DNA from: Oceanicoccus sp. KOV_DT_Chl
GTDB lineage: Bacteria; Pseudomonadota; Gammaproteobacteria; Pseudomonadales; Dasaniaceae
Reading direction: 5' to 3'
NCBI RefSeq assembly: GCF_900120175.1
Contig: NZ_FQLF01000001.1
Coordinates: 620,001-684,000 of the forward strand
Length of the DNA stretch: 64,000 nucleotides
Positions 30,388-39,415 of the stretch are shown here, one piece after another (position 1 is the first letter of the stretch; each line of letters opens with the position of its first letter). Below the pieces are notes generated by a model. It did not search any database. It was not told the DNA's origin and worked only from the letters and a program-made list of their open reading frames with translations. Made by a program: the position numbers and the translations under genes.

Positions 30388-31767
30388 CTACAACGATTGC
30401 GACGAATGCTGTCGTTGGTGAGCTTTACGCAATTGCTGGAGGTGCCAAAACGCCATCCAAACCCCTGCAGTTGCGAATAGCATGCCGCCTACAGCTTGAC
30501 CTATCAATACGCCATTAGCTTGTGCTAATTGACCACCGACAATGACAAAGGGCAGGGTGCCTACGGTGGATTTGCCAACATTAAACCAGGTCGCATACAT
30601 GGGCTTCCCTAGATTATTAAACGCTGCGTTGGAAATAAATTGGGCGCCGTTAAACATAAAAGTAATGGCGAGCCAGGTGCAAAATAACTCCATTAATTGC
30701 GCGGCTTCACCCTGTAATTTGAATAAATCAATAATCGGTTGTTGAAGTATGAATAAAAACAATGACACTAGAGAGACGTAGGCAATATTAAAATACAACG
30801 AGTCGCGAAGGGTTCGGTAAATACGGTCAAAGTTATAGGCGCCGAAGTTTTGGCCGATGATAGGCGCAATCGCCCCAGACAGTGAAAAAACCAACGCAAA
30901 TGCGACGGGGGAAATTCTACCGACAATCGCAAAACCTGCAACATAAGCGCTGCCATAGGTTGCCACTGCTTTAATCACAATCGCGTTGCCAATGGGCGTT
31001 GACATATTAGTGAGCATAGCCGGCCCCGCAATTTTGAAAATGGGTTTTAGATCTTCAAAAAAATCGGCTAATACAAATCGCTTCATTAGCTTGTGCTTAT
31101 TGGTTACGCCATAAAAAGCTAATATCAGTACTACTATACGACCTATCAGAGAAGCAACTGCTGCACCTTCAACTCCCCAGGCCAGAGCAAAAATAAAAAT
31201 CGGATCCAGTACCGCATTAACGGCGCCGCCACTTAGAGTGGTCAGCATTGATAGGCGGGCATCGCCAACAGCTCTCAATGCGGCCGACATAGCCATACCG
31301 GTGGCTAGAATGGGGAGTGACGGAAGTAGTATTTGTAAGTAGCTGACGCCAACATCCAGCGCACCGTCGCTGGCGCCAAGCAAACCTAGTAGTAGTGGCA
31401 AGTTCACCCAAATAATCGCTGCCAGTACACTGGTGAGTAGCAGCGCAAGCGTTGCAACATTAACAACGTAGCGGCGCGCCTGTTCGACATTGCGTTGGCC
31501 GATCATTCGCGAGACTAGTGCCGCCATTGAAATGGTGATGCCAATACTGAGCGAGACTGTAAAAAATGACAGGCTGGCAGCAAAGCCAACGCCGGCAATA
31601 ATATCATCGTTATCGAGCATACTGAGGAATAGGATGTCGACCAGGTCAACCAGAAATACGCCTACCAAACCCAGTGCACTTGTCGTAGTCATTACCCAGA
31701 TATGGCGTATGATCGAGCCACTGAGAAATTTAGCGGGCAAGGTGCTGGCGTTAGCAGGATTGCTCAT
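30388..31767 (-). CDS. MATE-family efflux transporter
   Basis: 459 residues with about 12 TM helices and no signal peptide. The MATE pattern is seen in two halves: IWVMTTTSALGLVGVFLVDLVDILFLSML at TM1, GDARLSMLTTLSGGAVNAVLDPIFIF near TM5-6, and AGPAMLTNMSTPIGNAIVIKAVATYG opening the second half. PIIGQNFGAYNFDR is the conserved second-half loop. Members export cationic drugs or metabolites using Na+ or H+. It is monocistronic by position. A near-perfect inverted repeat at 31838-31865 lies upstream of its start. Confidence 0.9.
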   Translation of the reverse strand: MSNPANASTLPAKFLSGSIIRHIWVMTTTSALGLVGVFLVDLVDILFLSMLDNDDIIAGVGFAASLSFFTVSLSIGITISMAALVSRMIGQRNVEQARRYVVNVATLALLLTSVLAAIIWVNLPLLLGLLGASDGALDVGVSYLQILLPSLPILATGMAMSAALRAVGDARLSMLTTLSGGAVNAVLDPIFIFALAWGVEGAAVASLIGRIVVLILAFYGVTNKHKLMKRFVLADFFEDLKPIFKIAGPAMLTNMSTPIGNAIVIKAVATYGSAYVAGFAIVGRISPVAFALVFSLSGAIAPIIGQNFGAYNFDRIYRTLRDSLYFNIAYVSLVSLFLFILQQPIIDLFKLQGEAAQLMELFCTWLAITFMFNGAQFISNAAFNNLGKPMYATWFNVGKSTVGTLPFVIVGGQLAQANGVLIGQAVGGMLFATAGVWMAFWHLQQLRKAHQRQHSSQSL

Positions 31768-31837
31768 GAATACACAGTCTTTTAATTATTATCTTTGGCA
31801 GTTGAAAAGCTTACTGGATACAGCGGTAGGTGCAAAG

Positions 31838-31865
31838 GCCGGTTATCATAACATGATAAACCGGC
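31838..31865. repeat. Inverted repeat upstream of the MATE gene
   Basis: GCCGGTTATCAT and ATGATAAACCGGC are separated by 3 nt; the arms pair throughout except for one extra T/A. It lies 71-98 nt upstream of the MATE start and has no U tract on either strand, so an operator or structured leader is more likely than a terminator. Confidence 0.5.
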
Positions 31866-31941
31866 GGCAGGTTATGTGTGAGGTATGAACCATGTATGGC
31901 GGGTTGAATCGGACAAAAAATAAACGACAGTCTCAGGCCGC

Positions 31942-32490
31942 TTAGATGCCAAGTGCTTGCTTAACGGTTTTTTCAAGATCGCCGCCTAAAGGTAGTTCTC
32001 TTGATCCATAGGTAGCAATGGCTTGACCGTCTTTATTAACGACATATTTATTAAAGTTCCAGCGTGGAGCGGATCCGGTTTGTTCTGCCAATGCTTTAAA
32101 CACCGGGTTGGCCGTGTCGCCTTTGACACTGGAGGTGCTCAGCATTTGAAAGGTAACGCCGTAATTGATGTAGCAAACATCTGCGGTCTTTGCCTCGTCT
32201 TTATGTTCTTGCCGGAAATCATTGGAGGGAAACCCCAGCACTACCAGACCTTGGTCTTTATATTGTTGGTGTAATTGTTCCAGTTGTTTAAATTGAGGGG
32301 TGAAACCACAGTTACTAGCCGTGTTAACCATGACGATGACCTTTCCTGCATAAGCATCGCATAGATTGATAGATTCCTCTGATCGCAATTTACGAGTGTC
32401 GTAGTCAAGCAATGAGTTACAGTTAGCAAATGCTGTAGAGCCGCTTGATATCAGCAATAGAGTCAATAGAGCATGCTTGATAGCATTCAT
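31942..32490 (-). CDS. Exported glutathione-peroxidase-family thiol peroxidase (Cys type)
   Basis: 182 residues. A signal peptide (about 1-22, AFA) places it in the periplasm. The peroxidatic Cys is in TASNCGFTPQF, encoded as Cys and not Sec. A second Cys in VCYINYGVTF is in the position of the resolving Cys of thioredoxin-dependent GPx. The Trp and Asn of the active site are in RWNFNKYVV. The usual Gln motif FPCNQF reads FPSNDF, so the catalytic Gln is replaced by Asp. It should reduce hydroperoxides using a thiol donor. It is on the minus strand between the MATE gene and the nitrilase-fold gene and appears monocistronic. Confidence 0.88.
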   Translation of the reverse strand: MNAIKHALLTLLLISSGSTAFANCNSLLDYDTRKLRSEESINLCDAYAGKVIVMVNTASNCGFTPQFKQLEQLHQQYKDQGLVVLGFPSNDFRQEHKDEAKTADVCYINYGVTFQMLSTSSVKGDTANPVFKALAEQTGSAPRWNFNKYVVNKDGQAIATYGSRELPLGGDLEKTVKQALGI

Positions 32491-32669
32491 GGTTGGGTTC
32501 CTTTTTATGAATTACATAAGTATTGACTCTTACGTGTCTATTTAGCTTATGGATTAGTTAAGATTTGTTTGTTCACAAGTCACTTGATTGACTTGACCTT
32601 AGTGTCATCGTTAAATCTGTTTTCATTTTAATGACTCAGCATAGCAGTTGAATAGATACAGGATTTCTT

Positions 32670-34364
32670 ATGGCAAAGTTACGTGTGGCAAGCACCCAGT
32701 TTCGTACCGGTAATGATGTGGGCGCCAATCTCGCTACTTGGTTGCAATTGATTGATGATGCTGCGGATGGTGGTGCGAAGCTTGTGGTGGGGCCAGAGTT
32801 TGGTAACCATACCAGTTTTTATGGTGATAAAGACCATGCCTGGCAGGTGGCACTGACCGATGGCAGTGATTATTTAAAGGCGATTCAGGCGAAAGCCAAG
32901 CAACGAAAGATCTTTGTGGTGTTTAACAGTACCTTTCGAGGCGAGCAAGCGCCCACAGTGTATATTCGTAATTTTCTCATTGGCGCTGATGGTGGATTGA
33001 TCGGTAGCAATGACAAGCAAATATTAATGGGTGGCGAGGCTGAAAACTTAGCGAGGGCTACTCAAGAAGGGCAGGTTTTTGAAACTGACATTGGTCGTAT
33101 CGGGATGATGTCTTGTCTCGAAGGAGTCCCACCAGAGGCGGCAAGGAATTTAGCCTTAAGAGGCGCTCAAATTATTACCAATAGCCACAATTCCTGCGCA
33201 TTGGATGAACCTTATTTTCATATTCCAGTGCGTGCTGCAGAAAATCATGTCTGGGTGATTGCGTCAGGTAAGGTCGGCTATATTTGTGTTGATGAAGTGG
33301 TAGAGCCGCTGGCGGATCAAGTCGGTATCCCTAAACATTTAATCACCGCCTTGGGTGAAAATTGCATATACGATCCACAAGGCCAGTCATTGGCGCAATT
33401 TGAAACCCACCAGGCCGGGTTGATTTTTGCGGACATTGATGTTGCTGACGCAGATAATAAAAGCTGGTTGGATGGACATTTAATTACTGATCGGCGACCT
33501 GAATTATATGCCGCGGTAGCCGGGCCGGCGTTTACTTTTGAGGGCAGTGCTAAACCACCAATTGAAAGTGCTATTGTGCAAATGCGCAGTGATCGTCCGG
33601 TCAGGGACAATATGGATCGAGCTTTGGATTTGATTGCCGATGCCGCGCAAAATGATAGCCGTTTAATTGTGCTGCCGGAATTGTGCATTTTTGATCGTGG
33701 CTGGATACCTAACCATACGGCTGAGGCGCTGGAGTTATCTGCTGATTTTCAAGCTGAGCTTATGCAGCACTGTAAAAAATTAGGCGTCTATGTCGCCGCA
33801 TCGATCGTCACCGAGGATGATGGCGCAAAACACACGGCGATACTAATCAGTGATCAAGGTAAGGTTATTGGCAGTTACCAGCAAACCCATATACCACAAA
33901 GTTATCGCGTCTGGTGCAGCGCCGGTGATGATTTGCCTGTATTTGATACAGCAATCGGGCGAGTAGGTTTTATGCTCGGCTATGATGCAGTATTCCCTGA
34001 AGTCGCTACCGTGCTGGCCAGAAAGGGAGCAGAAATTATTTTACACCCCACTGCCTGGAACTTTGATTGGGAGCCGCGTTTGTCGATGCCGGAGCGGGCC
34101 GCTGAAAACCGTGTGAGTATTTTATCTGCCTCACGGTTTGATGCAGCGATTAAGCGCGGTGGATTAATAAACCCGATGTCAAAATCAATCCCTTTACGGG
34201 CTAGGGACTTGAACCCTATTTGGCCAGTTGAGGCGCCCTATGATCGCGACTGTTATATCAGTAAAACTGTTTATCCTGAGCGTTCAAGGAATAAGGACTT
34301 GATTGGTTTTGACTTACAACAAGGACGCAGGCCTGAGTTGTATGCTGAAATTATTAAAGTATAA
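32670..34364 (+). CDS. Tandem carbon-nitrogen hydrolase: active first domain, inactive second domain
   Basis: 564 residues made of two complete nitrilase-fold domains (about 1-280 and 300-560). The first keeps the Glu-Lys-Cys triad: E43 (GPEFG), K116 (SNDKQIL) and C149 (MSCLEG). In the second, Glu is kept (E337, LPELCIF), but the Lys position reads YQQTH (Q405) and the Cys position reads MLGYDAVFPE (G437), so it cannot be catalytic. CN hydrolases cleave nitriles or amides or transfer amide groups. The substrate is not evident. The dead domain probably pairs with the live one as in nitrilase dimers or sets specificity. The gene stands alone, with 179 nt upstream. Confidence 0.88.
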   Translation: MAKLRVASTQFRTGNDVGANLATWLQLIDDAADGGAKLVVGPEFGNHTSFYGDKDHAWQVALTDGSDYLKAIQAKAKQRKIFVVFNSTFRGEQAPTVYIRNFLIGADGGLIGSNDKQILMGGEAENLARATQEGQVFETDIGRIGMMSCLEGVPPEAARNLALRGAQIITNSHNSCALDEPYFHIPVRAAENHVWVIASGKVGYICVDEVVEPLADQVGIPKHLITALGENCIYDPQGQSLAQFETHQAGLIFADIDVADADNKSWLDGHLITDRRPELYAAVAGPAFTFEGSAKPPIESAIVQMRSDRPVRDNMDRALDLIADAAQNDSRLIVLPELCIFDRGWIPNHTAEALELSADFQAELMQHCKKLGVYVAASIVTEDDGAKHTAILISDQGKVIGSYQQTHIPQSYRVWCSAGDDLPVFDTAIGRVGFMLGYDAVFPEVATVLARKGAEIILHPTAWNFDWEPRLSMPERAAENRVSILSASRFDAAIKRGGLINPMSKSIPLRARDLNPIWPVEAPYDRDCYISKTVYPERSRNKDLIGFDLQQGRRPELYAEIIKV

Positions 34365-34471
34365 GTCAGGATTAGACCTATCGGAGTTTACGGTTAACTA
34401 TTATCAGCAATGATTGCAGCTGCCAGAGATTGGCAGTGGGCAAATATGTTGGTGTTCATTGAGGGATACTC

Positions 34472-34606
34472 ATGAGTACATCCAAATATCGAGGGGTTGC
34501 AAAAAAGCCACCCTGCAAGCATTGTATCCGTGCTCGTTGGATTCTGACGGTGCTTATATTGGCGACGATGTTGGTTGTCTTGTATCTGGATCAATCTGCT
34601 GCCTAG
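34472..34606 (+). CDS. Small single-TM protein with CxxC motif
   Basis: 44 residues. GAGGG at 34461-34465 is 6 nt upstream of ATG 34472. The N-terminal part is basic and contains KKPPCKHCIRAR, a CxxC pair before one TM helix (about 23-40, WILTVLILATMLVVLYL). The topology by positive-inside is N-in. It sits 61 nt upstream of the DUF3833 lipoprotein gene on the same strand and may share its transcript. I do not recognise the family. The ribosome site and coherent membrane-protein composition support a real gene, but the small size limits confidence. Confidence 0.55.
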   Translation: MSTSKYRGVAKKPPCKHCIRARWILTVLILATMLVVLYLDQSAA

Positions 34607-34667
34607 CAATCCATCTTCGCGAGCTGCGACGTATAGTTTTTATGTTTAATAACGTTGGGTCATTATT

Positions 34668-35205
34668 GTGATGAATAAATTAAGTCTTACTTGCTATGTA
34701 ATGGTTGTCGCATTGCTAGCCGCCTGCTCTTCGGTAACAGTCTCTGACTATGAATCAATGCGGCCGGTGTTAAGCGCAGAACAATTTTTTGATGGGCAAT
34801 TAACAGCTCATGGTGTAGTTAAGGATAGGTCCGGCAAAGTGATTCGCACGTTTAATGCCGATATAAAAGCCTATTGGCAGGATGGGGTGGGTACTCTGGA
34901 AGAGGATTTTGTTTTGATGATGGTGAGCAGCAGCGTCGGGTATGGACTTTAACGCCTGCTGGTAATAATCGTTATATTGGTACCGCCGGTGATGTGGTGG
35001 GGAGTCAGTAGTTGCTGTCGCCGGGAACAGTATGTTTCTGGAGTATGTGTTACGAGTGCCCTATAACGATGGAACAATTGATATCACCATTGATGATCGT
35101 ATGTATTTAGTGTCGCCGACAGTGCTGCTGAATGAATCCAGAATGAGCAAGTTTGGTGTTGATGTGGGTGCTTTGCTGTTGGTAATTGAAAAGCGCGGCA
35201 ATTAG
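34668..35205 (+). CDS. DUF3833 family lipoprotein (two frameshifts)
   Basis: About 179 residues after two one-base repairs. The signal ends in LLAAC (lipobox), so it is lipid-anchored. DUF3833 features are YESMRPVLSAEQFFDGQLTAHGVVKDRSGKVIRTF and AYWQDGVGTLEEDF. Frame is lost at T4 34912-34915; the repair continues EDFVFDDGEQQRRVWTLTPAG. It is lost again at G4 34999-35002; the repair gives VVGESVVAVAGNSMFLEYVL and then DITIDDRMYLVSPTVLLNES. In this sequence only the first 94 residues are an open frame. The family has no assigned function. A small membrane protein lies upstream and tmcA begins 58 nt downstream. Confidence 0.8.
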
Positions 35206-35263
35206 GCTGGCGGGATTGAGTCGGGGTTGTTAATCTTGCGTTCACCAACGAACTATGGATTAA

Positions 35264-37452
35264 GTGACAATCTTGCCAGATAACGCTGCGATAGTATCGG
35301 CTATACAATTATTAAAATCCGCCGCTGAAGTCAGTCGCCAACGGCGTTTACTAGTGCTTGCTGGCGATAAAGAGTGGTCATCTGCGGTGATCGCTGAGTA
35401 TTTAGCGGAAGCCGCAGAAACTATAGTCTCTTCAAAATTGGTCTGGATAGGCGAACAACCAAACCTGCCGCAGCTGCAATCAATGCCCTCATCCAAAGCC
35501 AGACAGTTACTCGGTCAGGAAGTGGAATTACTGATTTATGATGGTTGGTCCGGTATTGATGCTGATGCCCTGGCTGCTAGCAGCGGTGCTATTGCTGGTG
35601 GGGGTTTATTCATATTGCTGCTACCCACATTATCCTCATTAACAGCCTTCCTTGATCCACAGTACCAGCGTTTATTAGTTTATCCCTATACCCTTGAACA
35701 CATTAATGCGCGTTTTTTAGCGCGTTTACAGCACTATATTGCGACGGATAAAGCGTTGCTATTAATTGAGCAGGGACAGGCAGTACCACAGCAAAAAATT
35801 CCCGTTAAGACGGCTTCTCCCCTTATAGCATCCCCCGATCATTGTTTAACTGCCGATCAAAGTCAGGCAGTGGCTGCAATCATGAGTGTTCAACGAGGGC
35901 ACAGTCGGCGGCCACTAGTGATTAGCTCCGACCGTGGTCGTGGTAAATCTTCAGCTCTAGGAATTGCCGCTGCAGAATTATTAGAACAGGGCATTCAAAC
36001 CATTACTGTTACTGCCCCCAGTCGTCAGTCGGTGGTGGCACTGTTTGATCAAGTCTCCAGGTTGCTTGGTGTCGATTCAGCGAATAAAAACAGTATTAAT
36101 TATCATCAGTCTCAATTGATTTTCGCCGCCCTGATGAACTCATCAGCAATAAGCCCAATACCGATTTATTGTTAGTAGATGAAGCTGCGGCTATTCCGGC
36201 AGCCATGCTTGAAGCCATGTTACGGCACTATAATCGAGTGGTTTTTGCAACCACAGTTCATGGCTATGAAGGAACAGGCAGGGGCTTTGATATTCGATTC
36301 AAGCAAACGTTGACCGAGCTTCGCCCGCAATGGAAAGCGTTAGAGTTGAATCAGCCGATACGCTGGGCGCAGGATGATCCGCTGGAACAATTTTTATTTG
36401 AGGCGTTGCTATTAAATGCGCAAGCTGTGCCGTTAACGGCGCTGGCGGGGTTAGTACCTCAACGATGTGTTATTGAGCCAATCAACCGCGATGATTTGCT
36501 TACTGATCATCAGAGTTTAAACGAATTATTTGGTTTATTAGTTCAGGCTCATTACCAAACAACGCCCAATGATTTAAGAAATTTATTGGATGGCCCTAAC
36601 ATTTCGATTTGGGTTAGCCGTTTTCGAGGACATATTGTAGCGGCAGCGCTGTTAGCTCGTGAAGGCGGTTTTGAAGAAGCCTTGTCGCAGGCAGTTTATC
36701 AAGGAGCGCGTCGGCCACGAGGGCATTTATTAGCGCAAAGCCTCTCTGTACATGCCGGTTTTCCGCAGGCCGCGCAAATGACTTATCAGCGGGTTATGCG
36801 TATTGCTGTGCATCCGCAGGCGCAACGTCAAGGTATTGGCCGGCAATTACTTAACGCAATGATTGATCATACGCGTAACGCCGGGGTGGATTTTATCGGT
36901 TCAAGCTTTTCTGCTACTGCTGATGTATTAGCGTTTTGGCACAGTGTTGGTTGTGTGCCAGTGCGCTTGGGTGTGAGCCGCGACGCGAGTAGCGGTTGCC
37001 ACTCGGCGCTGGTGTTATCTGCGTTGTCGGAGGATGCCCAGAGCATGCTACTGAATCTTCGTGATCGTTTTGGTAAGCAGTTTCCATTATTGCTAGCCAG
37101 AGGATTTAACACGGTAGATTTTACTGTCGTAGAGCAGTTACTACGCGGGCTGGATAGCGGCATGGTACTCGACCAGCAGGATTGGATGGATGTCGAAGCA
37201 TTTGCCAAAGGTTACCGGCAATATGATATGTGTTTACCAGCGCTGCTGAAGTTGCTATGTGTTTCGATTGTAGGTGAGGGGTGGGGCGTAAACTTGTCTA
37301 CATTGCAGCGACGAATATTGATTGAGTGTGTATTACAAGGGCGTACATTGGATCAGTTGGTCAGGTCATTACAACTGAGCGGTAAGCGTGCGGTGTTAGA
37401 AGAGTTGCGGGCAGCCATTGGTTCCCTTTGGTCGCAGTTGATAACAGCTTAG
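35264..37452 (+). CDS. tmcA: tRNA(Met) cytidine acetyltransferase TmcA (one frameshift)
   Basis: About 729 residues after one repair. The N-terminal domain (LVLAGDKEWSSAVIAEYL) is followed by the helicase-like ATPase, with Walker A in SSDRGRGKSSALG and Walker B in LLVDEAAAIPAAML. A GNAT domain follows (RIAVHPQAQRQGIGRQLL, FIGSSFSATADVLAFW) and then a C-terminal tail. Frame is lost at CCC 36129-36131; one extra C restores FAAPDELISNKPNTDLLLVDEAAA. TmcA makes N4-acetylcytidine at the wobble base of elongator tRNA-Met from acetyl-CoA and ATP or GTP. Start GTG 35264 is by position; its Shine-Dalgarno is weak. Confidence 0.93.
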
Positions 37453-37666
37453 TTTTATTAGCCAGTAGGCGTTGCATTAAAATTGAGTAGTTTTTACGCA
37501 CCGAACAGCTTTGGTTGCTACTGGCCTTAATAGAACTTTTGACGGTTGCATTGATGGGATCCTTGCCATAAATTGCTGAATTCTTATCAAACTAGTGGTG
37601 CCAGCCTATGCTCCTTGCCTGGAATGGCTGATACCTCAGTTAACAACAATATATATCGAGATTACT

Positions 37667-38224
37667 ATGACAGAACAAGCTGTAAATTATGATGACGTTA
37701 AACGCTATCGATTAGACCCTGACCGTGAGCAGGAATTAGTTAATAGTGGTGGTGAGTGTACTTTTATCTGGGCAAATAAAGCAGGGCATCCTCTTGGGGT
37801 TACTACTGCCTACGTTCCGGTTGATGGCAAAATCTGGATGACTGCGACCCGAGAGCGAGTTCGAATCAAAGCGATCGCCAGAGATGGGCGTTCATCGATT
37901 GTTATTACCAGTAAAGGCACGCCAATGGGTGGCGGTAAAACTGTCACCTATAAAGGGCATACGGTAATACATGATGATCAGAAGACGAAATTATGGATGT
38001 ACGGGTTACTTGCTGCGGGTATGCAACAAGAAGCTCGCCAGGATAAAGATAATGCATTCACTAGTGGTATTGATCCGGCTATGTTTATTCGTTTTCTTGA
38101 TACCCCGGAGCGAATCGTACTGGAGTTTACGCCGGAAATGTCGATTCCTTTTGATGGCGATAAAATGGCCGAAGGTACAGCGCAAGCTTATGCAGAATTT
38201 GCAGCTGAAGATGCGAAAAAGTAA
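37667..38224 (+). CDS. Pyridoxamine 5'-phosphate oxidase-fold protein
   Basis: 185 residues from ATG 37667. This start is chosen over an upstream in-frame start because the preceding 24 codons look non-coding and the domain begins just after it. The split-barrel pattern is visible: ELVNSGGECTFIWANKAGHPLGVTTAYVPVDGKIWMTATRERVRIKAIARDGRSSIVI, then GKTVTYKGHTVIH. Such proteins bind FMN, F420 or haem. The residues here do not settle which. It is a single gene between tmcA and a lipoprotein. A reductase acting in the surrounding catabolic genes is possible but unsupported. Confidence 0.75.
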   Translation: MTEQAVNYDDVKRYRLDPDREQELVNSGGECTFIWANKAGHPLGVTTAYVPVDGKIWMTATRERVRIKAIARDGRSSIVITSKGTPMGGGKTVTYKGHTVIHDDQKTKLWMYGLLAAGMQQEARQDKDNAFTSGIDPAMFIRFLDTPERIVLEFTPEMSIPFDGDKMAEGTAQAYAEFAAEDAKK

Positions 38225-38514
38225 TTTTGATGTAATCGTTATTAACATCATGCCGTGGTCAAATGCGGCGAATGTGTAGCCTTCATAAACGCTATAGCGT
38301 GATTGTTCTCGTTGTTTAGTTCGCATTGTATTCAAGGTGGCCATGCGTAATTACCTGTGATGATCCATGCCCAGTAAATATTAATTTCATTGAGGTCCAT
38401 TCGAAAGCAGGCACCAGGCGTGTATGCATGCGCTTGAGTCTTTGCTCGTAGTCATTGTTGCCAGTATTTGTTTCATAGAATTTATAATAATCACTAAAAT
38501 TAGGAGAAGTATCG

Positions 38515-39216
38515 ATGTTCCTTAAATTAACTGCAGTATTCACAGCCATTACTTTATTCAGTCTTACAGGTTGTGGCGGTGGCGGTGGCGGCGGTGGTGG
38601 CAATGAACCAGTTGCCGCTCCTACTGAGAACGAGGCTGAAGAGACTGTCACGGCAGAAGAAAACGATAGATATATTATTTTAGATAATTATGACCCCATT
38701 GATGGGTCTGAAGGGAATGTTTATAACGTTAGTAGTGTATCTGGAGAGCAATACTCAAGTTATTTTTCAATTGATAGCGGTACTATTATCAATGCTATAA
38801 GCTGGGCTGGCATTGCACAAAATAGTTCAACGCTTGATGGACAAGTGGCAACATTTATTGTCAGGGTTCACTCTGGCGATATACTCCCTTCTGATAGCCC
38901 GGTGGCAGAGGCGGTTGTTTTGGCGAGCGCCTCCCTGTTAGGTTCTTCAGCATTTGGTTCAGTCTACGAGTTTTCATTTCAAGACAGTACTATCTTTACT
39001 CTTACCCCAGGCGATTACTGGCTTTCGATAATTGATCCTGAAACAGAAAATATTGGTTTCTTATGGCCAGTTGAAAGAGACTCTGCGTCCACAACCAGAG
39101 GTAATGGTGGAGCTTTTAGATCGACTGAAGCATCCAGTTGGAGGACTATTAATAATGGTGTTCCAGCGCGTGAAGCTCGAGGTAGGAATGTATTAATTGA
39201 AGGTGTATTACAATAA
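38515..39216 (+). CDS. Poly-glycine-linked lipoprotein of unknown function
   Basis: 233 residues. The signal peptide ends at LTGC, and a run of nine Gly follows the lipidated Cys before an acidic linker (about 30-52) rich in Glu and Thr. The rest is a compact beta-rich domain (about 53-230) with no motif I recognise. The Gly run is a common surface-lipoprotein spacer. The gene stands alone: 290 nt upstream hold no clear gene, and about 200 nt downstream separate it from the convergent GlpD-like gene. Confidence 0.7.
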   Translation: MFLKLTAVFTAITLFSLTGCGGGGGGGGGNEPVAAPTENEAEETVTAEENDRYIILDNYDPIDGSEGNVYNVSSVSGEQYSSYFSIDSGTIINAISWAGIAQNSSTLDGQVATFIVRVHSGDILPSDSPVAEAVVLASASLLGSSAFGSVYEFSFQDSTIFTLTPGDYWLSIIDPETENIGFLWPVERDSASTTRGNGGAFRSTEASSWRTINNGVPAREARGRNVLIEGVLQ

Positions 39217-39415
39217 TTTTGATTGCTACAGTGATTCTTAACAAAGCCAGGCCGACCTTGGTATCTTAGTATCGCTGCCTGCTTTAAGTATCTAAATACA
39301 CTCATTGAGGTTGGTGTTAGTTGTGAGTTTGTCAGCTATTTTTTGTCAATACCACAGTACTCTGTTTAGGATGAACGCTGTCTTATCATTTTAAGCGTTT
39401 AGGACTTTGGCTATG

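Noticed and set aside
31942-32490. Selenocysteine-containing glutathione peroxidase
   Set aside because: The peroxidatic residue is an ordinary Cys codon; there is no in-frame TGA or SECIS-like element.
35264-37452. Reading tmcA as two genes, a helicase half and an acetyltransferase half
   Set aside because: The break falls inside a CCC run just before Walker B, and one added base restores the canonical sequence.
38316-38651. Minus-strand frame with a proline run
   Set aside because: It is the antisense shadow of the poly-Gly segment of the lipoprotein gene at 38515.
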